Assembly: GCA_900404475.1 (NCBI GenBank)
Contig: OUQQ01000276.1
Coordinates: 1-24,629, forward strand
Reading direction: 5' to 3'
Origin: Spongospora subterranea
Lineage: Eukaryota; Endomyxa; Phytomyxea; Plasmodiophorida; Plasmodiophoridae
DNA: 24,629 nt
A program made the translations under genes and the position numbers. How positions within the stretch are numbered: the first letter of the stretch is position 1; every line of letters begins with the position of its first letter. Under the pieces are notes generated by a model, which worked only from the letters and a program-made list of their open reading frames with translations, made no database searches and had not been told where the DNA came from. Shown here in pieces: positions 1 to 10,212 of the stretch.

Positions 1-1
1 C

Positions 2-54
2 CTCAGGACCAAAAGGAAAAAACCCTCAGAAAAATACAACTTTTTGGTCCTGAG
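2..54. repeat. Inverted repeat, 13-base arms
   Basis: Bases 2-14 (CTCAGGACCAAAA) and 42-54 (TTTTGGTCCTGAG) are perfect reverse complements, separated by a 27-base A-rich spacer. Transcribed, it could form a hairpin. It lies at the window edge and its function is unknown; it could be a terminator-like hairpin, the end of a small mobile element, or chance. Confidence 0.6.
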
Positions 55-101
55 AATGCATTAGGCATTTCTTTGATTCACCGAAATTGCTTGTCGTCTG
101 A

Positions 102-383
102 TTCACTTGGGAAAGTCTTTCAAGTGCTGAGACTATTGCGGCATCGGAACTAACGTCTTCTGAAGTTATTACTCCCATTGTTTTTGTTAACTGCCAATCG
201 GACATTATTTCACAAACTTCAAGTTGTTTACCACAATATCTGATTGTCAAGCGTCATGCATTGTTGATTACAGAAGCCATCAAACCTAACGAACAGTACT
301 CATTTGCATTGGAAGGCTATGGAATTCATAGCTGGTTAGGCCTTATTGTCATTATTGGTATGGTTTTGGCGAATCCAACTTAG
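102..383 (+). CDS. 3' exon of an unidentified, probably membrane-anchored protein
   Basis: An open frame runs from just after a TGA at 99-101 to a TAG at 381-383, 93 codons without an initiating ATG, so it looks like the last exon of a gene that begins to the left. The translation has natural-looking composition and ends with a hydrophobic stretch (WLGLIVIIGMVLA) a few residues before the stop. This fits a C-terminal membrane anchor or the last helix of a membrane protein. I do not recognise the family. The 5' boundary is uncertain: the true splice acceptor may lie anywhere in the first 50 bases of this frame. An opposite-strand frame at 26-250 overlaps it but looks like its shadow. Confidence 0.35.
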   Translation, partial: FTWESLSSAETIAASELTSSEVITPIVFVNCQSDIISQTSSCLPQYLIVKRHALLITEAIKPNEQYSFALEGYGIHSWLGLIVIIGMVLANPT

Positions 384-473
384 TCAACTCGTACAAACAA
401 TGCTCGATATTTACTCATGGCAAAGAACTCTCGCTTTGGCCCACGATTTTTTAACCTGGGTACAAGAGGACAT

Positions 474-502
474 ATGATCTGGTGCCTACGGCACCAGATC
501 AT
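474..502. repeat. Perfect 13-base hairpin, 3-base loop
   Basis: Bases 474-486 (ATGATCTGGTGCC) and 490-502 (GGCACCAGATCAT) are perfect complements around the loop TAC. It sits exactly at the start of the Ulp1-like frame, whose first ATG is at 482 inside the palindrome. A stem this long and GC-rich would be stable in RNA or as a cruciform. No run of T follows it, so it is not an obvious intrinsic terminator. Confidence 0.75.
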
Positions 503-1061
503 CAACAACGGCTTGAAATACCAATTTCCTCTACGTATTACTTCAAGGATATAAGTTTGGAGCATTTGGCTGGGACAGCGTGGCTTAGCGATGATATAAT
601 CCATTCATGGCTTTTGCTGCAAATTCCGCTGCATCGTGAACAGTCCATATCGGTTCTGGATTCGGTGTTACTGCAGGTATCTGGGAAACAAATCGTGAGC
701 CGACATCGGGCCGATGCTGCACACTTCACGCCTTAACGGCAAATGTATTTGATACCCATCAATGTAAGACGTCGTTGCGTGGTTCCCTTGTCATCCACTC
801 TTAAGTCTTGTAATATAGCTTGACAATGCACAATGGGTTGGATGTGCCGTATTTGGTCGACAGGTTTTAGTGTACGACCCTTTGGGTCTTAAAAGAAACC
901 TCAGTCGCACAGCCAAGATATTCGACCGCCATTTGAGACATCTTTTCTTGATCCTCAACATCCTAATCGTAAATACTAGTACATTCTATCGCTGTCCCCG
1001 CCATTGTCATAACACAGAAACTCGTAAAATGGCCGGGCTTAAAGAAACGCACAATTTTTGA
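482..1061 (+). pseudogene. Ulp1/SENP-like cysteine protease, broken
   Basis: Pieces resemble the C48 (Ulp1/SENP) SUMO-protease fold. The first frame (482-736) carries the family's opening signature, a hydrophobic segment followed by W-L-S-D-D-I-I-H. After an in-frame TAA at 734-736 the same frame continues as Y-L-I-P-I-N, then a probable 55-base intron (764-818), then N-A-Q-W-V-G and V-Y-D-P-L-G. These match the strand pair that normally holds the catalytic His (in HW) and Asp (in Y-D-S). The His position is Gln here, the Asp is kept, and I find no D-C-G motif for the catalytic Cys before the frame closes at 1061. In-frame stop, lost His and missing Cys together suggest a dead copy, possibly brought by a transposon, since several DNA transposons carry Ulp1 genes. 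An unrecognised intron around the TAA is the main alternative. Confidence 0.5.
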
Positions 1062-1639
1062 GAGCATCGTCGCCGTTGGACACTTCAAATTCGTTAATCC
1101 TGATCGAAACTGACTTTTAACAATTGCAGCGACAAAGGCTCACCATTATATTTGATTATACACAACTTGTCCACATAATTATTTGAAGATCTAAGCAATC
1201 GTGTCGAAATTCGACTTCTCCCGCAGAAATGACCCATTGAGCGTCAATCGAAAGTTTGCAGCCAATATCGAATCTAAAAAGCTATACTTTTGACAAAATG
1301 ACAGGGCACACCACAGACGCTGTTCCAAACGACACAAATTTGATCATTAGGTCATACAAAGGGGATTGGCACCGCCGGTGTCAAGGGAGATTCTCTGGCG
1401 CAAGTAGCGTCACCATCACTCTTTTTCGACCTGCGGCCAAACGAGGATCATTATGATAATCGTGTATTGCACGGTTTGTGCCACACATTTGCGTTATTTT
1501 CAGAGGACGTCCATGGACTCTCCATCTCTGACAGCAGTTTCAGCAGATTTGCTTTTGCGCGGTTTTTATAGCCACTGATTGCATGGAATGGCCATGACCT
1601 AATTAACACGTTCTGCTGATCTGCCATCTTCCACCGTCA
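1062..1639. other. Region without a recognisable gene upstream of LIG4
   Basis: All six frames contain only short open stretches, the longest 66 codons (1256-1456, +), with no motif I recognise and no convincing splice chain. It probably contains the promoter and 5' untranslated region of LIG4 and perhaps the decayed end of the Ulp1-like copy. Confidence 0.4.
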
Positions 1640-4600
1640 ATGGTTGACTCGGTTCCATTTGGCCAAGTCTGCCGTTTATTTGAAAGGGTCGAGGCGACCA
1701 AAGGCTCGTCACGAAAACAAGACCTGTTCGCGTCGTTTTTCAAATCTGTGCCCGCATTGTTGACCGAGAACGCGTTTCCGCTGTTGCGCCTGCTCGTGCC
1801 GAAATTCGACAGGGAGAAAACCTATGGAATTAGCGCCAAAAAAATTGCTGCGATCTACATTCAAGCGAACTCATGGCCGCCACATGGCGAAAAAGCATCT
1901 CGCTTAACACAGTGGGCTGATAAGAAGCAAGGCAACAAATCCGAAGTATTTTTATCGGATTAGGTCGTTCGCATAGCTGGGACTTAATTTGATCCAGGGA
2001 GTCAGCAATTTCACTAACGTATTGGAAGGAATTTTGAAGGAGGAAGGCCTGACCGTTGATTCTGGCTGGACAGTAGCACAGATTAATTCTCTGCTGGCTG
2101 AACTCAACGAGCTAACCAATATTGCCGATCGTATCTCGTTGTGGAGGCGTCTCGCTCTAGAGTTGACTTCCGCCACTCAGCACAAGGTGCAGTTTGTTGT
2201 GTTCACATGAGGCGATACCTGGAATTGATTGACCAATACTCGCAGTGGCTGATGAGAATTATTTTGAAAGATTTGAAGCTTGGGATTGGGGAAACGACAA
2301 TATTATCAGTGTTCCATCCATCCGCCCTAGAATGGTATAACAACACGAGCGATTTACAATTAGGTATATCCGTTTCTGGCAATCAAGCGAAATCACAGTT
2401 TGCTCAATTGCCGCCCATAGTTTGTTCGAACGTCATTGAAACCGGTGAAAGTCAACCGCATCGTTCGTCGGTCACAGCAATATCGCCAGAGAACCCTATT
2501 CGACCGATGCTCGCTGCCAGAGCTGTATGGAGCGATATCGAAGAGGTAGTATCAACAAGTATGTGCTATTCATTGTGTTGAAAAACCGTCCATGCAAAGA
2601 GAATCACAAATGGTCGCTGGGCTGTTGAACTGAAATTTGATGGCGAACGATGTCTAATTCATAAGTCCAATGGCGTATTCAGACTGTTTTCAAGGTATTC
2701 ACATATCGTTTACACTACCGTGATAGCCGATGCTGATTATTTAGAAATCAGTTGGAGTTGTCGACCCGTTATCCTGATTATCTGACATCAATGGAAACTC
2801 TGTTTCAAACACATATTATGGCATCGTCTTGCATCATAGACGGGGAGATTCTCGCATGGGACGAATCTCGGGCAGGTTTCGCCAGTTTCGGCACAAATCG
2901 ATCAGTAGCCTCGGGGTTGGTCGAAAACTGTAGCCTTGCCTATATGGCATTTGATATCGTGTATATGAATGGGAAAGTGTTGGTTGATCTCGTAATCTCC
3001 TGCGGTTCTTTTACTGTTTGGGAGTGGGAGTGATTTTGACTGTTCAGCCATTGGAGGAAAGGCAAAAGGTGCTGTCTGCCTGCATCCCAAATGGAATACC
3101 CAATCGTTTCGAGGTAGCAAAAAAAGAGGTCATTACCAGTGCTGAACAAGTTATTACAGCATTAGATTGTGCCATTGAACAATCGTCAGTGCTGTGGCTC
3201 CCTGTTTTCAGAAAATCGTAACAAACGTTTGCAGGAACGAAGGGCTGATCCTGAAAAACTTGGACAGTGTCTATTCTGTCAATGCTCGTGATAAGGATTC
3301 ATGGATGAAGATTAAAGCTGATTACCTTCTGGTTGGTTACTATAATCACATTAGCTTCTTCGTTAATTTTTTTCACATGCAGAATGATTCAATGTGTGAT
3401 ACGATGGATCTCATTATTCTAGGTAATTCTTACATTTCCATCACTTTTGATATATTCAAGTAGTAGTGTCAGGGGCGTACCTTGGTAAGCGTGGAGGAGG
3501 GGGATATACCAGTTTTCTGCTGGGACTCGCTAATGGACAAAATCGTGACGGTGAAGGGTATCCGAAGACATTCTTCACATTTAGCAAGGCAAGTTGGAAA
3601 TCGTAGCTGTTCAAGGAAAGCCAACTTGTTATAGGTCGGGTCGGGTTTTACTCAGGATGAACTTGCGCTATTACTTGAGCGTATTGAGCCGTATTTCGAA
3701 AAGTTCGATAAAGCTGCGATTCCTTCGTGGTTTGAGGTTGGCCTTTTTTTTCCATGCCGAAACTTATCTCATAACTTCCCCAGCCGTTGTCTCCTCAATT
3801 TCCAGCCCCCGACGCTATCATCGATCCAAAGTTTTCAGCCGTGCTTGAAATTAAGGTTCAAGGGAATTCTTTCACGCTGTTGTGCGTAAATCATTTCGTT
3901 TAGGGATTTGAGATTTCTGCTGGTAGCAGACATTCCAGCGGTTACAATATTCGATTTCCAACTACTATCCGCGTTCGCAACGATAAGTTTTGGCATGAGT
4001 GCTGGACTGTCGACGATGTTGCTGAGGTACCGATAGGGCATTGTACTACAAATTACTTTTTTGTTTCTCAAACTCATTTCAGATTGTGAGAAGCTCCAGT
4101 GGAGGCAGATTGTGCCATAGCGTACGAGAGAGTCTTTTCGCTCGGGCTCACTCGCCGCGTAGGGTGCGGAAGGTACGTGCAGTTGAATGCCTTTTATCTG
4201 CTAATACAATTTAGACGCCGGGTACAACTGCGTCCCTGCTGGCTTCTCTGCCAACTCTGCAGCTTGGACGCATATCTAAAAAGTCATCTCTCTTGGATGG
4301 TTTGAATTTCCACGTGCGCAGCAGTACGATAAAGTATTCAACGGCCGATATGCAACGTTTGATTATTGAAAATGGAGGTATTCTATTTTCTTTAACAGGG
4401 ATTATGCGCTTAAAACCTGACTCGACAGGGACGGTCGTCGTCAATTTTACTAAAGATTCTGCTCAACGAGTTGATTTTGTCATTGTTGGCGATAAAACAG
4501 TCAATGTTGAAAACCTAATCACGCAAGCTTCCACTGTCTCCGAGCTCGATGTAAACATTCTTCATTTTCAATGGGTTATTGACTCCATCGCCCGAAATGA

Positions 4601-5476
4601 AGTTTTGCTATTCTTCCCTTGGTATGATATCCAGGTTCACTTTTGTTGTATGCGTTTCCGCAGTTGATATTTTTTCTAAGGTATTGGTTGCGTCTAAACA
4701 ACCAAACTAAGGTGCGAATGAAAAGTGTCATGGATGTGGATACAGGAATCGTTTGGGGTTGTCGGCCAGATCCGCCTCAATGTCGCCAGGTATGTCACAC
4801 TTGTTCTGGCGGTACGATTAGTCACACCCGCTTTTAGATTTATACATTTGCAAAAAGCCGGCATTGCTCAGCTGTGGACTCAGTCGATGAAGCTGTTTTG
4901 CGTCAGCCCGGATTGAAGTCTGGTCTGCGTTTGATTTGTGTCTGATTTTTTTTTTAACCTACGGCATATAGGCGTTTTCGAAATCTTCTAGGTCATTCGA
5001 CGTACGATCTTTTGTGGACGCCGTCTACAATGTTTCGTGATGTAGTTGCTTATATATTTCCACTGTGTAGTCAAGAAGCCTCACATGGATCACCCTGGTT
5101 TGTATTGGTTTTTCCTCATCATAGTGCTGGTGTTAATCGTTGACATTGTAGCTGGAAGACGAGATCGATGGGCAATTTGATCCGAGTTTACAGCGGAATT
5201 GTTCGGCCAGTTTTCGACGACGTAACACATATATTTATGTGCCATGAGAATGACTTCACAGAAGAAAAGTCTGACGATCATGGCTTGACTTGATTTAACT
5301 ACTAATTGCTGTTGTGCAGAGTTCAGATTGTGCTTAAAAAGATATGTAATGGATTGCCGCAACCTAAGCGAGATTCATTAGTTGTTGTTACAAAAGCTTT
5401 GCTGGATAAGTTGATTGCTTATTCATGCCAAGAAAATGTTTTTCATGCTTATAAGCTATTAGATATACTGGAATAA
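1640..5476 (+). CDS. LIG4: DNA ligase IV (non-homologous end joining)
   Basis: ATP-dependent ligase that, with an XRCC4-type partner, seals double-strand breaks in the nucleus. Exons: 1640-1945, 1998-2186, 2246-2545, 2600-2694, 2745-2991, 3048-3184, 3235-3331, 3383-3422, 3473-3588, 3635-3736, 3784-3855, 3904-4026, 4083-4172, 4215-4621, 4681-4789, 4838-4917, 4972-5097, 5152-5268 and 5320-5476. They join in phase to 2910 bases, 969 residues; the human enzyme has about 911. The N-terminal DNA-binding helices contain ALELTSATQHK. Motif I is ELKFDGER with the adenylated Lys near residue 277, motif III is AYMAFDIVYMNGK, motif IV is NEGLILK and motif V is SWMKIKADYL. The OB fold ends near RFPTTIRVRNDKFWHEC. 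Two BRCT domains follow (about 665-765 and 850-969), with the XRCC4-binding linker expected between them. The intron at 3589-3634 starts with GC. A 21-base GT-AG segment (4378-4398) inside BRCT1 may also be spliced. The gene looks intact. Confidence 0.95.
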
Positions 5477-5541
5477 TATTTATGATGATTAACAACAGGA
5501 AAACTTGACACTATATAGTTTATATTGTACCGGCAAATATC

Positions 5542-8500
5542 TCAGTCGTCAAACGTAGATTCACAGAATGACGAATCGATAGAAAATTCTGTATCGACCA
5601 TCGTACTCTCACCCATAACCGACTGAGCGACGCTTTCTCTGGCGGTATCGCATACTGTTTCGCAATATGATTCCAATTCCTATTACATTAAATAAATACA
5701 CACGATAATAATTAAGGTGCAGATGTTACCCAGTCGAATTCTTCATTTCCTATATTCAAAACGTTTTTTTCTTCATCCACTGCAGAAATAATGATTCTGT
5801 CTGGCGGTTGCTGACATCCTGCACAGTTAGATTGAATGAATGAATTGAGGTCAATCTCTGCGTCAATCCTGTCTATTGAGGCAGTAAAGATCGATAAACA
5901 ATCCGCCAGTTGTTGTCCATAGAATCTGAATCAAGGTTTGTCAACAGACCCAACTTTTGATGTCCGATAAGCGTACGTTTGGTGCTCACAATGCGTCGTG
6001 AAAGCCCACTTTACAGCGTTAATCCTAGTTGTGTTGATATTTTGAAGACTCTGTAAATGAGCCTTCGATGCCGCAGCATGTACAATTGCTGCTTCCTTCC
6101 AAGCTGTGTTCGCATGGTCTAAAGCTCGCTGCGTTCTGTCGGCGACTTCAATTGCCGAATCCAATCGAGCTCTAGAAGACTTGTTAGGCAAACGGCCCTG
6201 GATCATTGTCACAATGAACGACTGCCGACGATCTATGACAGAAAAAGTAAATTACGAACAATATAATGTGGCAAAGAGAACCTTGAATACCCTGTAAATG
6301 TGAACTACTACGTTCTCGTTCTTGGTCCTTCTCATGTTTTTGTGATACTTTTTCAAATTGCTGTACTGCTTTTTTATAAGCGTTTGACATGTTGCTGTAA
6401 GTATTTTCAACCGCTGTCGCTCGCTTTACCGCAAGTTGATGCTGCAGTCTCATTAAAAATCAGAGTCACAAAAAACAAATACAACCTACTTGATTAACAA
6501 TATCGGCGATGTTAGTTTTGATGATGGATTTCTACAGTGAATTTGATTATCAGAGCGAGGGAAGTAAATTTAGGAAATTACCTGTCGTCGCAGAGATTTG
6601 GCGATTTCCTTCATTCGCGAACTACGTTCATCAATGGAACTTACTATGCATTCAATCTGAAGTGAGACCAGTTATTATAAGTACAGTGCAAAAGCAAGGA
6701 AGGTGATACAGTTTTTTGGAATGACGCAAGGCTCATAGTCAATGACGAATATCGGATAGATTGACTAGTCGATGTATTGAAATCCAGCGGATATTTACGC
6801 AGCGTTCTGACAAAACCGTCATCACTGGCGCTGGCTTCCTGTAATCAAAGCATATAAGATAACGAATGAGTCCTTTAAAAAAATTTCAACCTGGAATAGA
6901 CCAATTAGGAAGCGAAGCGCGTTCATCCCTTTGAGACTCTTTGTATGGACCGCATCAAATTGAGAAACATCAATGGCAATTTCAGAAGAATCTGTTTTAG
7001 AGCTGCGGTGGGAACGTGAAGCATGAACCTATATCCTAATTGAGCATCCAATTCAGAAGAGCATGACTGCATACGGTTTGGATAAAATCCCGAAGATCAG
7101 TCTCCGTATCGATAGACTGCACCATTCGTTCCATTTTTTGGAGACAGTCGCGAGCAGCAGTGCTTTGAGCTTCAAAATGATGCCGGACACCTTGTAGGAC
7201 TTTCGTCATATCTGAATAATGTCTACGCATGCAGTCCTACCAAGAAGAATGATACAACTGCAATAATCATGATCAAAAACTTACTTCGACAAAGCGAAGG
7301 AATACGGCCAGGGCGGATTCCTCTTTTAATTCCGCAAACTTTTGCTTGCGTTGAACCGTGTTCCAATGACTTTCAGCAATGATGGCAGCTTTGTGAGATG
7401 AAACATAATTACCGATCTGTACCATTTGAGGTGTAACATCTTACAGAATCAGCAATAACGTACAATGATTTCTAAATCGATGTGTTTAGGACAAACATCT
7501 CCCTCTAATTGCTGCTCCACGCGACGCTTTGCCTCGTTCATCTCGGCGATTTTGATTCGATAGTTTTCTTGGGCACGATTACTTTCTTCCTCTAAACCAT
7601 TTCTCAATCTTTCCAAGCGGGACCTGTTTCTGTTGAACTGGGAACGAAGCTGATTTCCTTCCATCCTGGAAGTGGCTTAGTTGTCGAGACGAGCTAACTG
7701 ATTTGTGCCATGATTTATGGATTTGATGATACCTTGTCACATTCAAAACGACGATGGCTTTCCTTAAAAACCTAGCAGTGCAACTGTTGGCCTTTGCTTC
7801 TACAGAAAACGCATCGAGTAGCGCCGCCCAAGATAGCTGAATCGGCTCACTATTGAAATATTTTCCTGATGATTTCTCATTTATCAAAATCGCTTTTCGC
7901 ATCTGCTTAGAGCTTGTCTCTAATGCTACAACGATACCCTAAAAAGAACTCAGAAAGTTATTGATACGACGAGTACATGTCACACCTCCATTGAAATATA
8001 CAATTGAGTGGCAACATCTTTTGATTTTTGAACAAAATCGCAAGCACGCTTGAACCCTTCTGAGCTCCACCTGCGAATACGTGTTATTGTGAATAAAATA
8101 GCACATTCATGTGATTACAAGTCTATTGCACACCGTCTCGGCCTTTCCTGGCTTAAGAAATAATTTTTCACTATCACTGTAGTGTCATATTCTTCATTTC
8201 GCAGACCGATATCACCCAATCTCGACTTTTTCGAATATGAATCGTTGGCGCTCGAATTATCGCAGTTGCTGTTTCTAGAGTCTCCAAAATCAGTTGAAGA
8301 TTCAGAAAACACTTTGAAGTCCGCTTGTAGATCCAGCTTGCTGTGAACTGCATTCAGAGTATCTGACAACGATTCAGCGAAGAGACCATGTTTCAAAGAA
8401 ACGAATGATTCAAGAATTTCGTGAAGAAGAGTCAGTCTGTGCAGTTAAGAATCATATCAACACCTTGACTTCAGCAACCATTTAAGCTTACCTTTCTTGA

Positions 8501-10209
8501 TTCAAACTTCTAGATTTTGAAACTAAAGCAGGCAATCTGGATTTCCAAGCGATGGCGAGCGCGCGAAACTGCTCCTCTGAAGACAACCTTTCGACTTCAG
8601 TTTGCATAAATTCATTCTCAAACTCTGTCAAGGTTGAGCTCTCTGAAAAGGTTTTGTTTGAGAAGCAAATTGTGCAGCAACGCGTTCTGCCAACCTGGGC
8701 TGATAGAAGCTCTAGTCGTGCGGCTACCATTCAGATGTTTTACCGAGGACAGCTTCTTGCAGGCGATTTTACGCTTCTGCAAAGTTTGATTACGTTTCTG
8801 TACATTATCCAAAATAGCATTTTCAGCTTCCTGGAGCTGTAAATCTAGAATTTCGGCCTCATAGAATAAAGAATCAATCGTGTTCTGTTTCTCAGTCATT
8901 GTCAAACTGTTTGCATAGCCGATTAAAACAAAATTGTTTGTACAGTGCAGCTTCTTCACCTAAGTGGTACAACACATCGAAATCGGGAATCTGCCAGAAG
9001 GCGTAACCATCTTAGACCTTCTCGTTGTGACGCTTCCTGAATGTGATTCCAAAACGAATTGGCTGTGAATACCCTAGCATCCTGTGGAGGTACTGGAGGA
9101 TAACAAGATCTGTTGGCGCTACCACGATCTTCGTTCACAATCGATGCGAACTGGGAATACGTATTTTCCATCATTAAATAAAACGATGCTAGGTACTGAG
9201 ACACCTGTGCAATCATAATATATCAGCGTCCATTGGTGCGCCCTATTATGCGTACTTCTGAGATTAGACCGTCTAATGTAGCTGATTTTTCATGAATAGA
9301 TGATAACTGCGATGCAAACTGAAATCGATCGTCGGCGAACTCCCTGTTTACATGGGATAAAGATTCGCGTCGTAAAGAATGCAGTTGCTCCTCGAAGCTT
9401 TTCTTGGGTGAGGAGTCGACATCAATGGAGGACGCGAGCTTGACAAGGCTTGCTGGCGATGTGGAAGGATTATCTGAGCGTCCGCACGCCAAAGGATGAA
9501 ACGGCGGTAGCAAAGATGTCCCCGGAGACACAAGCGGTGCATCTGTTTCACCATAGTTTTTTCTTGATAGGGCATCATCGCTATGCGATCCGATACATTT
9601 GTCGGCATTACCCGTCTCTTTAGCCGACGGCAGACTTTTTGTTTCTTCGCATTGGGTTTCTTTCAGTTGATATTCGCTGCTCGATGCCAATAAAATCCTA
9701 ATTCCTTCGGCGTCCGAACCACTTTTATGCCTTGACATCTTTGGATACTCGGATAAGGTAACATCTTCCGTTGGGTTTCCTTCAGTATTCAAAGCATGAA
9801 CAATGTTTGGAGAAGAGACAGGTTCTTCGTCCGCCTGCAGAATGTCGTGAAAATCATCACCAAAACTCTCATCAATTCCGATGTCAGGTTCGCCTACAAT
9901 GGCCTGCATTGCTTCTATTTCGTCATTCAATTGCTCATTGATGTTCCTTTGGTCAATGTGGCATACAACGGTATCATTCAGCCAATCGCTCTCCGAATCA
10001 GAGCAGTCTGAAGGTAAACCTGGTGGCATGTCCGGCCTTGTTTTTGCGTTTATAATCTCATATTTCGGTGAATCAGGATACACATCCGATATCGCGGGAT
10101 CCCCCATCACCATAGTGGTCGACATATTATCGAATATTAGCGTTTTAAGACGACCGAGTTTGGACGATTTCCGGGGATGGGGAGGAGCTGGTAGGCCAAA
10201 ACCCAGCAT
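5542..10209 (-). CDS. Large protein with three tandem F-BAR domains
   Basis: Exons (high to low): 10209-9256, 9204-9018, 8959-8944, 8906-8744, 8694-8492, 8436-8134, 8070-7986, 7938-7733, 7665-7464, 7416-7285, 7236-7075, 7028-6891, 6838-6710, 6656-6582, 6532-6491, 6441-6291, 6232-5977, 5925-5730 and 5679-5542. All join in phase to 3738 bases, 1245 residues. Residues 1-270 are acidic and Ser/Pro-rich, probably disordered. Three FCH-plus-coiled-coil units follow, at about 285-560, 609-871 and 885-1170. The second opens with WSSEGFKRACDFVQKSKDVA, typical of an FCH helix. All three close with a similar motif (LDLQADFKVF, IDTETDLRDFI, IDAEIDLNSFI). The tail is Ser/acidic. F-BAR dimers bind and bend membranes, usually one per chain. 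The start is uncertain: 10209 is the first in-frame ATG of the long exon, but coding-like sequence continues upstream. It ends 65 bases from LIG4, tail to tail. The gene model is strong; the F-BAR call rests on pattern recognition. Confidence 0.75.
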
Positions 10210-10212
10210 CAA

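Noticed and set aside
26..250. Minus-strand 74-codon frame at the window start
   Set aside because: It is the shadow of a plus-strand frame (102-383) that is longer, ends in a plausible membrane segment and has more natural composition.
734..736. In-frame TAA in the Ulp1-like gene as a reassigned sense codon
   Set aside because: All well-modelled genes here use TAA, TGA and TAG as ordinary stops (LIG4 TAA, F-BAR TGA, AFG3 TAG), so a variant genetic code is not supported.
3737..3855. Frameshift in LIG4 near 3806
   Set aside because: Using the acceptor at 3805 breaks the frame, but the acceptor at 3783 keeps it and gives a conserved-looking joint, so the gene is intact.
4643..4916. Two overlapping plus-strand frames between the LIG4 BRCT domains
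   Set aside because: They run through introns; the in-phase exon chain 4681-4789 and 4838-4917 explains the coding parts.
8552..8842. Plus-strand 96-codon frame
   Set aside because: It lies antisense to exons of the first F-BAR unit and has no motif; shadow.
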